Source: Arthrobacter sp. PsM3 (GTDB lineage: Bacteria > Actinomycetota > Actinomycetes > Actinomycetales > Micrococcaceae). Taken from it: a stretch of 64,000 nt of DNA. The DNA lies in contig NZ_JARUXE010000003.1 in NCBI RefSeq assembly GCF_030433895.1, positions 1 through 64,000 on the forward strand, read 5' to 3'. Under the pieces are notes generated by a model. That model had not been told where the DNA came from and did no database searches. It worked only from the letters and a program-made list of their open reading frames with translations. Below are positions 28,206 through 37,800 of this stretch, piece after piece. The position numbers were made by a program, and so were the translations under genes. The first letter of the stretch is position 1. Every line of letters starts with the position of its first letter.

Positions 28206-30911
28206 ATGGCACGTGGAACGCTGCGCATCTTCCTGGGGTCTGCACCCGGCGTCGGCAAGACCTACACGATGCTCCGTGAAGGACACCGGCTGCGCGATGG
28301 CGGCGAGGACGTCGTCGTCGCGTTCGCCCGGGACCGCGGCCGCCGGGACACACGCGCCCTGCTGGCGGGGCTTGAGCTCATCCCGGCCGCGCGGGTCCCT
28401 TACCGGGAGCTCCATCTCGAAGAGTTGGATCTGGACGCGGTGATCCGCCGCGGGCCCGCCACGGCATTGGTGGATGAGTATGCCCACACCAATTCGCCGG
28501 GCAGCCGGAACGCCCACCGCTGGCAGGACGTTGACGAACTGCTGGACGCCGGCATCAACGTCCTCTCCACCCTGGACGTCCAGAATCTTGCATCCCTCAG
28601 CGACGTTGTCAGTACCATCACCGAGGACCGGCCGGCGGAGACCGTGCCTGATGAGATCGCCCGGCGGGCCGGGCAGATCCAGCTGGTGGACATCTCCCCG
28701 GAGCTCCTGCGGCAGCGCCTCGCGGACGGCAAGATCGTCGCCGCTGACAGGATCGATGCTGCGCTCGCGGGCTACTACCGTCCGGGCAACCTGGCGGCCC
28801 TGCGTGAGCTGGCCCTGCTGTGGCTGGCGGACCGGGTCGACGAGGGGCTCGCAAGCTATCGGGCGGGAAAAGGGATCGAAACCAGCTGGCCGGCCCGGGA
28901 GCGGGTTGTCGTCGGGTTGCCCGGCGGCCCGGAAGGCGAGATCCTGATCCGCCGCGGGGCACGCATCCTCAACCGGGTCAACAGCGGCGACCTCCTGGCG
29001 GTGCACGTGCGTGCAGCGGACCGGGTGGCCGCGGAATCTCCGCAGGTGCTCGAGTCACAGCGCCGCCTGGTCCAGGACCTGGGCGGCAGTTACCACGTTG
29101 TGGCCGGCGACGATCCGGGCACCGCGCTGTTGGACTTCGCCCGGAGCGTCAACGCGACCCAGATCGTCATCGGAATGCCACGCCGCGGCAGCGTGTCCGG
29201 ACTGCTGACGGGCCTCCGTGGCAGGCGCACCGGAGCCAGGGTGGTCCGCGGAGCCGGTGCCATCGATGTCCACATCGTGTCCCGGCCGGCAGAGCGCACA
29301 GGCCCGGGGGTGCCACGGCGGCGGGACCTGGGCCGTGTCCGCGTGACGACCGGGTTTGTGATGGCCGTCTGCCTTCCTGCCCTGCTGGAGCTTCTGCTGG
29401 CGGTGATCCCGGAAAGGAGCCTGGCCACCACCGTCCTCGTCCAACTCACCGGATCCGTCGCCGTGGCCCTGGTCGGCGGCCTGTGGCCCGCGATGCTCGC
29501 GGCGCTCTGGAGCAGCCTGCTGGTGAACTACTTCTCCACTGCGCCGGTGGGCAACCTGACCATCAGCGATGCGGAGAACGCGCTGGCCCTCCTGGTGTTT
29601 GTCGGAGTGTCCGCCGCAGTCGCCACCGTGGTGGACCTCTCCGCGCGGCGTTCCAAGGAAGCGGCTCTCGCAAGTGCGGAGGCAGCCACCCTCGCGGACC
29701 TCTCGCGCGGGGCTGCCGGTTCGGAGGACACCCTTGTCGGTTTGCTGGAACAAGCGCTGGAAGTCTTCCAGGTCCGGGGCGCGGCCCTTTTGAGCCGGGC
29801 TGACGACGACGGCGGCCGGGCGGGTGACGGCGCTGGGGCCGCGGGCCATCCGGGCGGGGGCTGGCAGCTGATCGCCAGTGCCGGCGACGTTCCGTCCCTC
29901 GGTGACGGCGCCGGGGGCGGCCCCGGCAGGGCGGACATCCCGGGTGACAACGTCGAATGGATCGACGCCGTCACGTGCCTGGTCCTGACCGGCCGGGTGC
30001 TGCCGGCCAGCGACAGGCGGCTGCTCGGGGCCTTTGGTGTCCATCTGATGGCCCAGCTGGAACGTCAGCAACTGCAGGCCAGCCGGTCCGAGGTCCTGAA
30101 GCTCGCTGAAGGCAACACGATGCGGACCTCGATCCTCCGCGCCGTCTCCCACGATCTCCGCACTCCGCTGGCCGGAATCAAGCTCGCGGTCGGAGCCCTT
30201 CGGCAGGAGGGCGTCCGCTACACCCGGGACGAGGAGCAGGAGTTGCTGGCGACCATCGAGGACTGCTCGGACCGGCTGGAGGTGCTGGTGGGAAACTTGC
30301 TGGACATGTCCCGGATCACGTCCGATTCGATCAAGCCGCTGTTGCGCGCAGTGCGCTGGTACGAGGTCATTCCCGGCGGACTGCACGGGATCGCTCCGGG
30401 CCGGGTGCGCGTTGAACTCCCCGCCAACATGGCAGAGGTCGAGGCGGACGAGGGCATGCTCGAGCGTGTCATCGCGAACATCGTGGAGAACGCCGTCAAG
30501 TACGCCCCCGGATCCGACATTGTGATTACCGGCTCCGCGGGCGGTCTCGGGGCTGTCAGCGTGAATGGCCTCCCGGCCGGGGAGCTGCGCATCATCGACC
30601 ACGGAACGGGGGTCCCGGCGGATCGGGTCGTGGACATGTTCCGCCCCTTCCAGCGCCTGGATGATGCCACGCAAGCAACCGGGGTGGGCCTCGGCCTCGC
30701 CGTCGCCAAGGGATTCACTGAGGCGATGGGCGGCAGGCTGACAGCCGAGGCGACGCCGGGCGGCGGACTCACCATGGTGATCAGCCTCCCCCTCTCCGCC
30801 GGGGCACCGTTCCAGGCGGAGCCGGTCCAGGCCCCGCTGCAGCCGCAGTCGGCCGTCGTCGGGCGCCACCACGCACCGCCGATCCTTTCCTCCGGGACGG
30901 ACGCCGTATGA
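28206..30911 (+). CDS. kdpD: Sensor histidine kinase KdpD
   Basis: 901 aa, full length. N-terminal KdpD domain with Walker A GSAPGVGKT (11-19) and DEYAHTNSPGSRN, a universal-stress-like domain (~235-365), four close transmembrane helices around 385-480, GAF-like segment, then the kinase: H649 in SHDLRTPLAG, N-box ENAVKYAPG and G-box GVGLGLAVAKGF. Senses potassium/turgor and phosphorylates KdpE. Start ATG chosen where the family begins (MARGTLRIFLG); the Shine-Dalgarno is weak. Its stop overlaps kdpE by four bases. Confidence 0.92.
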   Translation: MARGTLRIFLGSAPGVGKTYTMLREGHRLRDGGEDVVVAFARDRGRRDTRALLAGLELIPAARVPYRELHLEELDLDAVIRRGPATALVDEYAHTNSPGSRNAHRWQDVDELLDAGINVLSTLDVQNLASLSDVVSTITEDRPAETVPDEIARRAGQIQLVDISPELLRQRLADGKIVAADRIDAALAGYYRPGNLAALRELALLWLADRVDEGLASYRAGKGIETSWPARERVVVGLPGGPEGEILIRRGARILNRVNSGDLLAVHVRAADRVAAESPQVLESQRRLVQDLGGSYHVVAGDDPGTALLDFARSVNATQIVIGMPRRGSVSGLLTGLRGRRTGARVVRGAGAIDVHIVSRPAERTGPGVPRRRDLGRVRVTTGFVMAVCLPALLELLLAVIPERSLATTVLVQLTGSVAVALVGGLWPAMLAALWSSLLVNYFSTAPVGNLTISDAENALALLVFVGVSAAVATVVDLSARRSKEAALASAEAATLADLSRGAAGSEDTLVGLLEQALEVFQVRGAALLSRADDDGGRAGDGAGAAGHPGGGWQLIASAGDVPSLGDGAGGGPGRADIPGDNVEWIDAVTCLVLTGRVLPASDRRLLGAFGVHLMAQLERQQLQASRSEVLKLAEGNTMRTSILRAVSHDLRTPLAGIKLAVGALRQEGVRYTRDEEQELLATIEDCSDRLEVLVGNLLDMSRITSDSIKPLLRAVRWYEVIPGGLHGIAPGRVRVELPANMAEVEADEGMLERVIANIVENAVKYAPGSDIVITGSAGGLGAVSVNGLPAGELRIIDHGTGVPADRVVDMFRPFQRLDDATQATGVGLGLAVAKGFTEAMGGRLTAEATPGGGLTMVISLPLSAGAPFQAEPVQAPLQPQSAVVGRHHAPPILSSGTDAV

Positions 30912-31582
30912 CCTCCGTCCTGGTAGTCGACGACGACAGTTACCTGCTCCGGGCGCTGAGGATCACGCTGCAGGCCCACGGCTACGACGTTGCCACGGCG
31001 GCTGACGGGCGCTCGGCACTGCTCGCCGCCCAGCAACACCCGCCGGGCCTCGTGATCCTGGACCTTGGGCTCCCCGACATGGACGGGGCCGCCGTGATCC
31101 GGAAGCTCCGGGTCTGGAGCCGTGTTCCCGTTCTCGTGTTGTCCGCACGCCACGGTTCACAGGACAAGGTGGATGCCCTAGACGCCGGGGCCGACGACTA
31201 TCTCACCAAGCCGTTCGGGCTGGAGGAACTCCTTGCCCGGCTGCGCGCCCTGCTGCGCCGCAGCGCGGACACCGACCAGCCGGCGGCCATCATGACAGAT
31301 GCCTTCACCGTGGATCTCGGAAAACACCGTGTCACCCGCGACGGCCAGGACATCCGGCTCACACCAACTGAATGGAAAATGCTGGAGGTGCTGGTCCGGA
31401 ATCCGGAAAAACTCGTCACCCAGCAGCAGCTCCTGTCCGAGGTGTGGGGTCCGGCCTACGCGAAGGAGACCAACTACCTCCGCGTCTACATGGCACAGCT
31501 CCGCCGCAAGCTGGAACCGGAGGCGGCCACTCCACGGCACCTGATCACCGAGGCTGGCATCGGCTACCGTTTCCAGCCCTGA
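30908..31582 (+). CDS. kdpE: Response regulator KdpE (OmpR family)
   Basis: 224 aa. Receiver domain with D8-D9 acidic pocket, phosphoacceptor D52 (VILDLGLPDMDG) and conserved Lys in YLTKPFG; C-terminal winged helix with the TPTEWKMLEVLVRNP and YLRVYMAQLRRKLE elements. ATG overlaps the kdpD stop (ATGA). Probable target is the divergent KimA-like permease, since kdpFABC is absent from the window. Confidence 0.93.
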   Translation: MTSVLVVDDDSYLLRALRITLQAHGYDVATAADGRSALLAAQQHPPGLVILDLGLPDMDGAAVIRKLRVWSRVPVLVLSARHGSQDKVDALDAGADDYLTKPFGLEELLARLRALLRRSADTDQPAAIMTDAFTVDLGKHRVTRDGQDIRLTPTEWKMLEVLVRNPEKLVTQQQLLSEVWGPAYAKETNYLRVYMAQLRRKLEPEAATPRHLITEAGIGYRFQP

Positions 31583-31583
31583 C

Positions 31584-31610
31584 GGGATCCCGCGGCACCT
31601 GCGGGACCCC
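31584..31610. terminator. Hairpin between convergent kdpE and acyl-CoA dehydrogenase
   Basis: TCCCGC and GCGGGA arms (31588-31593, 31601-31606) with flanking G and C runs extend the stem; no T-tract. Candidate bidirectional terminator. Confidence 0.4.
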
Positions 31611-31618
31611 GAACCCGG

Positions 31619-32854
31619 TTAAACGAAAGCCGACTTGCCGGTCACGGCCCTGGCCACGATCAGCGAGTTGATCTCATAGCTGCCCTCGTAGGTGTAGAGG
31701 ATTTCGGCGTCGCCGAAGAGCTTGCCCATCTCGTAGTCGGTGCTGATCCCGTTGCCGCCCATCAGCGAGCGCCCCATCGCCACCGATGCCCGCGCCAGCC
31801 GGGTGGTGGTGGATTTGGCCATCGCGGCCTGGACCATCTCCAGCTTGCCGTCTTCCTGGATCCTGGCCAGCTGCGCCATCAGCGACAGCGAGGCCGACGC
31901 GTTGCCCAGGATCTCGGCCAGCTGCTGCTGGATCAGCTGGAAGCGCGCCAGTTCCTTGCCGAACTGCTTCCGCTCCAGCGAGTAGGACCGCGCGACGTCG
32001 AACGCGGCCAGCTGGATGCCGGCCGCCTGCCAGCCCACCCACGCACGCGAATCGCGCAGCAGTTCGTTGGCCTTGGAGAAGTCCGTGGCACCGGGGAGCA
32101 GGTTGGTCTCCGGAATGCGGACCTCATCGAGCACGATGTCGGCGTTCTGCATGATCCGCAGCCCGATTTTGTTCGCGATCTTTGAGGCGGTGTAACCGGG
32201 GCGGTCCGTTTCCACGATGAAGCCCTTGATCTGCTGGTCCGCGACATCACGCGCCCAGACCAGGGCAAAGTCCGCAATGGTGCCGGCGCCGATCCAGCGC
32301 TTGGCGCCGTTGATGACCCACTCGCCGTCCTCGAGCCGGGCCGTGGTGGCCAGCCCGCCGGCGATGTCCGAACCGTGGTCCGGTTCGGTCAGGGCGAAGG
32401 CACCGATCTGGGTGAAGGCGGTGAGCCCCGGCAGCCAGCGCTCCTTCTGTTCCTCGGAGCCGAGCTGGTCGATCATGCCCACGATCAACTCGTTGTGGAT
32501 CCCCACGAGCGCGGAAAGGGACACATCGGCGCGGGCCACCTCGACATACATCAGGCCCTTGAACAGCTTGGAGGTGCCGTCCGTCTGCAGGCCGCCCAGG
32601 CCGTACTTGCCGAGCTCGGCGAGCAGCCCGAAGGGGAACTCTTCACGGTTCCAGTAATCGATCGAGGCCGCCCGGATCCGGGACTGGAGGAAGTCCCGGA
32701 TCTCCTGGTAGCGCGATTGTTCCTCCGGTGGCAGGAGATCGACGATGTACATCAGGTCCGCATCCGGAAAGGGTGGCGCCGCCACGCCTTCCGGCGCCGT
32801 TCCATCGTCGGTGACCCTCTGTCCGCTGGCACGTCCTTGTGGCTGCACGGGCAT
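31619..32854 (-). CDS. Acyl-CoA dehydrogenase (glutaryl-CoA dehydrogenase-like)
   Basis: 411 aa. FAD enzyme forming the 2,3-double bond of an acyl-CoA. FALTEPDHGSDIAGG and WVINGAKRWIGAGTIAD bind substrate/FAD, and YTYEGSYEINSLIVAR carries the catalytic Glu in the glutaryl-CoA dehydrogenase-like context. Substrate uncertain. AAGGGA precedes ATG. Divergent from an acyl-CoA ligase, with a palindrome-rich 160-base region between. Confidence 0.87.
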   Translation of the reverse strand: MPVQPQGRASGQRVTDDGTAPEGVAAPPFPDADLMYIVDLLPPEEQSRYQEIRDFLQSRIRAASIDYWNREEFPFGLLAELGKYGLGGLQTDGTSKLFKGLMYVEVARADVSLSALVGIHNELIVGMIDQLGSEEQKERWLPGLTAFTQIGAFALTEPDHGSDIAGGLATTARLEDGEWVINGAKRWIGAGTIADFALVWARDVADQQIKGFIVETDRPGYTASKIANKIGLRIMQNADIVLDEVRIPETNLLPGATDFSKANELLRDSRAWVGWQAAGIQLAAFDVARSYSLERKQFGKELARFQLIQQQLAEILGNASASLSLMAQLARIQEDGKLEMVQAAMAKSTTTRLARASVAMGRSLMGGNGISTDYEMGKLFGDAEILYTYEGSYEINSLIVARAVTGKSAFV

Positions 32855-32929
32855 GTATCCCTTCGTAGTGATCCGGTCATGAACCGGGTCGGCTCTTCCA
32901 AACCCTTGGATGTCCTAGTATATTGCACA

Positions 32930-32962
32930 GTGATGGGGATCACTAGGCAGTTGGTGATCCCC
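32930..32962. promoter_or_regulatory. Nested palindromes, candidate operator for the acyl-CoA ligase
   Basis: AGTGAT-GGGG-ATCACT is a perfect short palindrome (about 32930-32945), and GGGGATCAC (32935-32943) pairs again with GTGATCCCC (32954-32962). A TATATT box lies at 32919-32924 just upstream. The region sits 56 bases before the ligase start; a MarR gene follows the ligase and is the likeliest regulator. Confidence 0.45.
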
Positions 32963-33017
32963 GGGCAACGGCGCCGGGCTTAGAGCGGCTGCGCCACCAG
33001 ACTTCGAAAGGTGCACC

Positions 33018-34754
33018 ATGACAGTCACTGAGGAATTCCGCGCAGCACGCGACCGCCTGCTTGATCTCCGCAAGGACTACGAGGCGGCACGCAGCGAATT
33101 CCAGTGGCCACGCTTTGAACACTTCAACTTCGGCCTGGACTGGTTCGACCAGATCGCGGCGGATCCGGCCAAGGCGGACAACCCGGCCCTCGTGATCGTC
33201 GAGCAGGACGGCTCCGCCACACGGCGCAGCTTCGCGGACCTGTCCCGGCGCTCCGACCAGGTGGCCAACTGGCTGCGCGGCCAGGGCGTGAGGCGCGGTG
33301 ACCGGATGATCATCATGCTCGGAAACCAGGTGGAACTCTGGGAACTGATGCTCGCCGGGATCAAACTGGGCATCGTCATGATCCCCACCACCACCCTGAT
33401 GGGACCCGATGACCTCAAGGACCGGGTGGAGCGCGGCGGCGCGAACTGGGCCGCCGTCGGCAGCGCCAACATCGGCAAGTTCGCTGGGGTCCCCGGCAAC
33501 TACACCCTGATCGAAGTCGGCGACGGGGCCGAGAATGCAGCCGCCCTGCAGTACACCGGGTCGGCCGGCGCGGCGGAAGGATTCACTCCGGACGCGCCGA
33601 CCCTGGCCGACGAAACGCTGCTGCTGTACTTCACCTCGGGCACCACTTCCAAGGCCAAGCTTGTGGAGCACACGCACACCTCCTACCCGGTGGGCCATCT
33701 GTCCACCATGTTCTGGATCGGGATGGAACCGGGCGACGTACACCTGAATGTGGCCTCGCCCGGCTGGGCCAAGCACGCCTGGTCGAACGTCTTCACGCCA
33801 TGGATCGCCGAAGCCTGCGTCTTTATCTACAACTACGAGCGCTTCGACGCCAAGGCGCTCATGGCGCAGATGGACCGCGAGTCCGTGACCAGTTTCTGCG
33901 CCCCTCCCACGGTCTGGCGCATGCTCATCCAGGCCGACCTGACCCTGCTCAAGAACCCGCCCACCAAGGTGGTCTCCGCCGGGGAGCCGCTCAACGCCGA
34001 GGTGATCGACCAGGTCCAGCGCGCCTGGGGGCAGACCATCCGCGACGGCTTCGGCCAGACCGAATCCACCGTGCAGATCGCGAACACACCCGGCCAGCCG
34101 ATCAAGATCGGCGCCATGGGCAAACCGCTGCCGGGCTACGACGTCGTCCTCGTGGACCCCGCCACCGGCGCGGAAGGCGACGACGGCGAGCTCTGCCTGC
34201 GCCTTGACCCCCGCCCCGTCGGGCTGATGAAGGCGTATTACGGCGATCCCGAAAAGACGGCGGAGGCGTTCCGTGACGGCTACTACCACACCGGCGACAT
34301 GGCCAGCCGGGACGAGCGCGGCATCATCACCTACGTGGGCCGCGGCGACGACGTCTTCAAGTCCTCGGACTACCGGCTGTCCCCGTTCGAGCTGGAGAGC
34401 GTGCTGATCGAGCACCCGGCGGTGGCCGAGGCCGCCGTCGTCCCCTCCCCCGACCCGCTCAAGCTCTCGGTGCCCAAGGCGTTTGTGGTCCTGGCGGCCG
34501 GACACGAGCCCGGCCCGGAACTCGCCGAAGACATCCTGCGCTACTGCCGTGACCACCTGGCACCGTTCAAGCGGATCCGCCGGCTGGAATTCGCCGAACT
34601 GCCCAAGACCATCTCGGGCAAGATCCGGCGCGTGGAGCTGCGGCGCAGCGAGGAACTCCGCCACGGCGGGGGGACGGTCCCGGCCGGACTCGGCACGGAG
34701 TACTCCGAAGCCGACTTCCCCGGGCTGAAAAGCGCGGCCGAAAAGCTACGCTGA
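33018..34754 (+). CDS. AMP-forming acyl-CoA synthetase
   Basis: 578 aa. ANL superfamily: P-loop YFTSGTTSKAKLVEH near 209 (Ser-Lys-Ala in place of the usual Gly-x-Pro-Lys), DGFGQTEST, HTGDMASRDERG and the C-terminal Lys in ISGKIRRVEL. Activates a carboxylic acid to its CoA ester; resembles acetyl/aromatic acid ligases of actinobacteria but substrate is unknown. AAAGGTG precedes ATG. Followed within 37 bases by a MarR gene, probably the same transcript. Confidence 0.87.
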   Translation: MTVTEEFRAARDRLLDLRKDYEAARSEFQWPRFEHFNFGLDWFDQIAADPAKADNPALVIVEQDGSATRRSFADLSRRSDQVANWLRGQGVRRGDRMIIMLGNQVELWELMLAGIKLGIVMIPTTTLMGPDDLKDRVERGGANWAAVGSANIGKFAGVPGNYTLIEVGDGAENAAALQYTGSAGAAEGFTPDAPTLADETLLLYFTSGTTSKAKLVEHTHTSYPVGHLSTMFWIGMEPGDVHLNVASPGWAKHAWSNVFTPWIAEACVFIYNYERFDAKALMAQMDRESVTSFCAPPTVWRMLIQADLTLLKNPPTKVVSAGEPLNAEVIDQVQRAWGQTIRDGFGQTESTVQIANTPGQPIKIGAMGKPLPGYDVVLVDPATGAEGDDGELCLRLDPRPVGLMKAYYGDPEKTAEAFRDGYYHTGDMASRDERGIITYVGRGDDVFKSSDYRLSPFELESVLIEHPAVAEAAVVPSPDPLKLSVPKAFVVLAAGHEPGPELAEDILRYCRDHLAPFKRIRRLEFAELPKTISGKIRRVELRRSEELRHGGGTVPAGLGTEYSEADFPGLKSAAEKLR

Positions 34755-34790
34755 ACCTTATGAGATTCAGGCCGAGAAACTGGGGGTGCC

Positions 34791-35297
34791 GTGGCAACGC
34801 CGCTGCCGCGTGATCCGATTGCCGACGCCCGGCTGAACTGGGAACGGCACGGCTGGTCCGACGTCGCGGCGCCGATGGCTGCCATCACCGCGATCATGCG
34901 GACCCAGCAGATCCTGCTCGCCCGGATCGAGGGGGTTCTGAAGCCGTTCGGGCTGACATTTGCCCGCTACGAACTGCTCGCCCTGCTCAGCTTCGCCCGC
35001 AGCGGCGCGCTGCCCATGAACAAGGCCAGCGCGCTGCTGCAGGTCCATCCGACCTCGGTGACGAACGCCGTCGACCGGCTGCAGCAGGCGGGACTGGTCC
35101 TCCGCTCGCCGCATCCGACCGACGGCCGCACCACCCTGATTGAACTCACCCCGGAGGGGCGGACGCTGGCGAAACGGGCGACGGCGGCACTGAACTCTGA
35201 GGTGTTCGCCCAGTCCGGCTTCGCGGAACATGACGTTGACCAGCTGATCGGGATCCTGGGCACCTTCCGCCGCAATGCCGGCGACTTCAGCGAGTGA
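34791..35297 (+). CDS. MarR-family transcriptional regulator
   Basis: 168 aa from GTG. Winged HTH: FGLTFARYELLALLSF, NKASALLQVHPTSVTNAVDRL recognition helix and the wing SPHPTDGRTTLIELTPEG. Placed directly after the acyl-CoA ligase; by analogy with CoA-ligase/MarR pairs it may repress the ligase and respond to its CoA product. Confidence 0.88.
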   Translation: MATPLPRDPIADARLNWERHGWSDVAAPMAAITAIMRTQQILLARIEGVLKPFGLTFARYELLALLSFARSGALPMNKASALLQVHPTSVTNAVDRLQQAGLVLRSPHPTDGRTTLIELTPEGRTLAKRATAALNSEVFAQSGFAEHDVDQLIGILGTFRRNAGDFSE

Positions 35298-35379
35298 GCC
35301 CCCGGGCTCAAATGCCTGACCAAGACTGACGCCCCGTCACAAAGCGGTGACCGGGTTCCGCGGCATCAGGAGACGACTC

Positions 35380-36234
35380 ATGCAGCCGAATGCCTATTCC
35401 CGCCCCGACGACCGGGAGCTGCTCCGCGCCTCGCTGCGCCTGCTCTCCGGACGGTTCCGGCCGGCCGTGCTCTTTGCCGGGCTGGCCAGCGGTGAGCTGC
35501 TGCAGCTGACGGACTTCCTTGGCACCGCCACGTCCAGCCTGCACCAGGTCGTCGTCGTCCCCGGCGCGGGTCTCGGCGGCCGGGTCTTCACGCAGCGGCG
35601 GCCCTACCTCGTGGAGGACTACATCGCCTCCGAGGGAATCACCCATGAATACGACGTCGCCGTCAGGCGGGAGCGGCTGACCTCGATGGCGGCCGTCCCC
35701 GTGGTGGTCCGGGGACAGTCGCGGGCGGTGCTGTACATCGCGAGCCGGGACAGCACGCCGCTGGGGGAAAATGCTGTGTGCGAGGGGATGGAGGCGGCCG
35801 CCGAGATCGCCGAGGAGCTGCGGGTCCGGGACGAGGTGGACCGGAGGGTCTCGATTATCGACACGGCCCGGGCCGCACCCGCCCAGGCCCTGGACCGGAG
35901 CTGGCTGGAACACGTCCGGGAAGCCCACGCCGAACTGCGCTCCCTCGCCGGAACGGTTTCCGACCCGCACCTGGCCCGGCAGCTGGACATCATCGGCAGC
36001 CACCTGGCGCCGCCGCCCGCCGACGGCGTCCATCCCACGGCCCGGCTGGCCCGCCGGGAACTTGATGTCCTGGCGCAGGTGGCACTGGGTTGTTCCTACC
36101 AGGAAACCGCGGAACGCCTCGGCCTGAAAGCGGTGACCGTCAAGAGCTACCTGCAGAACGCCATGGTCAAGCTGTCTGCCCACAACCGGCTCGAGGCCGT
36201 GTCTGCGGCCCGCAGGCTGGGGTTTATCCCGTAA
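35380..36234 (+). CDS. GAF-domain LuxR-type transcriptional regulator
   Basis: 284 aa from ATG with CAGGAG upstream; the frame is open 11 codons further 5' but no better start signal is seen. A GAF-like sensor covers ~20-155, a helical linker follows, and a C-terminal LuxR HTH is at ~222-284 (ARRELDVLAQVALGCSYQET, then KAVTVKSYLQNAMVKL). Target unknown. A GC-rich hairpin at its stop codon may terminate it. Confidence 0.85.
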   Translation: MQPNAYSRPDDRELLRASLRLLSGRFRPAVLFAGLASGELLQLTDFLGTATSSLHQVVVVPGAGLGGRVFTQRRPYLVEDYIASEGITHEYDVAVRRERLTSMAAVPVVVRGQSRAVLYIASRDSTPLGENAVCEGMEAAAEIAEELRVRDEVDRRVSIIDTARAAPAQALDRSWLEHVREAHAELRSLAGTVSDPHLARQLDIIGSHLAPPPADGVHPTARLARRELDVLAQVALGCSYQETAERLGLKAVTVKSYLQNAMVKLSAHNRLEAVSAARRLGFIP

Positions 36235-36269
36235 AGCGGGGCCGCCGGTGTTTCACCGGAAGCCCCGCT
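36235..36269 (+). terminator. Hairpin at the end of the GAF-LuxR gene
   Basis: AGCGGGG and CCCCGCT outer arms with an inner CCGGTG/CACCGG stem and TTT loop; followed by C-rich rather than T-rich sequence. Confidence 0.5.
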
Positions 36270-36290
36270 CCCCCCCAACAGCGGGACCGC

Positions 36291-36329
36291 TCGGATCCCT
36301 AGCTCAAGTGCCTCGGTTCGGATCCCTAG
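36291..36329. repeat. 12-bp direct repeat at the MFS gene end
   Basis: TCGGATCCCTAG occurs at 36291-36302 and 36318-36329; the second copy contains the stop codon of the minus-strand MFS gene. No function assigned. Confidence 0.5.
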
Positions 36330-37723
36330 TGCCGGGAGACGGGCTCGGTGGCTCCGGCGCCGTCGGCGAGCTCCGGAGCGGCGTGATGCTTTCCGCCTTC
36401 CAGCGCCCGTTTCTCGTGGTTGGGCAACGCCAGGGTGCAGAGGACGCTGAAGACGCCGATCCCGGCGAGCAGGACCCCCACGGACCAGGCCCCGGACGTG
36501 CCGGCAAGCTGGGCCGCCACAAGCGGGACAATGCCGCCGCCGACGACGCCGGCCAGGTTGTAGCCCATGCCGGCGCCGGTGTAGCGGTACCGGGTCTCGA
36601 AGAGCTCCGGAAGCAGGGCGCCGGCAGGGCCGTAGGCGATCGCGAAGATCACCAGGGTCACGGTGAGCCCGACACCGAAGGCGAAGACTGTGTTCGCACT
36701 GAGAATCGGGAAGAGCGCGAGCGACCACGGCACGGCGAGGATACAGGAGGTGGCGATGACCTTCTTGCGGCCGAACCGGTCCGAGAGGATGCCGGAGGCC
36801 AGGGTGGCGGCGGCAACGAACAGCGACGAGACAATGCCGGTGCTCAGCACTTCCACCCGGCTCAGCTGCATGCCGGTGGGGCTCGTCGCATAGCTGGTGA
36901 GGTAGGCGGTGCCAACGTAGAAGAACGCGAAGAGGAGCGTCAGGGAGCCGCCGGCGAGCAGGATTTCGCGCGGCTGGCGCTTGATTGATTCGAGGATGGG
37001 CAGCTTGGTGCTGGCCTCGGTGACCTTGGCGGCGTTCTTGAATACCGGGGTTTCCTCGATGCTCAGCCGCACCCACAGGCCCACAAGGACGAGCACTGCG
37101 CTGAGAATGAACGGCACCCGCCAGCCAATGGTGATGAAGGCCTCGGACTTGTCCCCGAGCGTCAGGTTGGTGATGAGGAACGTGCCGCTGGCCAGGGCGA
37201 ACGCAACCGACGGGCCCAGTTGCGGGAAGGAGCCGAACAGCCCGCGTTTGCCCTTGGGAGCGTATTCGGCCACGAGGAGGGTGGCACCGGCCCATTCGCC
37301 GCCGACGGCGAGGCCCTGCACGAAGCGGAGCGCCACCAGCAGGATGGGGGCTGCCACGCCGATGGTGCTCGCGTCCGGAATGAAGCCGATCAGCACGGTG
37401 GCGATGCCCATCATAAGCAGGGTGGTGATGAGGGTTTTCTTCCGGCCGATCCGGTCGCCGAAGTGCCCGAAGATGATGGCGCCGACGGGACGGGCGAAGA
37501 AGGCGACGGCGAAGGTGCCGAAGGAGGCGATGGTGCCGGCCGCGGCGCCGAGCGCCGGGAAAAAGACGACCGGGAAGACCAGTGCGGCGGCGGTGCCATA
37601 GATGAAGAAGTCGTAGAACTCGATAGTGGTTCCGGCGGCGCTGGCGAAGGCAACCTTGCGCAGGGTCTTGCGGCTGGGCGGCGCTTGCAGCCCTGCCGGC
37701 GAGGTCGGTGAAACTGAGGTCAT
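36326..37723 (-). CDS. MHS-family MFS transporter (metabolite:H+ symporter)
   Basis: 465 aa, twelve predicted helices. GTTIEFYDFFIYGTAAALVF at the first helix and GHFGDRIGRKKTL in the 2-3 loop are hallmarks of the metabolite:H+ symporter group (shikimate, 2-oxoglutarate, proline/betaine types). Substrate unknown. AAAGGAG lies eight bases before ATG at 37723; the upstream in-frame ATG is within that leader. A palindrome about 80 bases upstream may be an operator. Confidence 0.88.
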   Translation of the reverse strand: MTSVSPTSPAGLQAPPSRKTLRKVAFASAAGTTIEFYDFFIYGTAAALVFPVVFFPALGAAAGTIASFGTFAVAFFARPVGAIIFGHFGDRIGRKKTLITTLLMMGIATVLIGFIPDASTIGVAAPILLVALRFVQGLAVGGEWAGATLLVAEYAPKGKRGLFGSFPQLGPSVAFALASGTFLITNLTLGDKSEAFITIGWRVPFILSAVLVLVGLWVRLSIEETPVFKNAAKVTEASTKLPILESIKRQPREILLAGGSLTLLFAFFYVGTAYLTSYATSPTGMQLSRVEVLSTGIVSSLFVAAATLASGILSDRFGRKKVIATSCILAVPWSLALFPILSANTVFAFGVGLTVTLVIFAIAYGPAGALLPELFETRYRYTGAGMGYNLAGVVGGGIVPLVAAQLAGTSGAWSVGVLLAGIGVFSVLCTLALPNHEKRALEGGKHHAAPELADGAGATEPVSRH

Positions 37724-37800
37724 GGCAATCTCCTTTGATGTCAGCCCCAATGCCAGGCTGTGTGACTCAGCTCACCGTAGCCAAAAGCGTGGACATCCAA

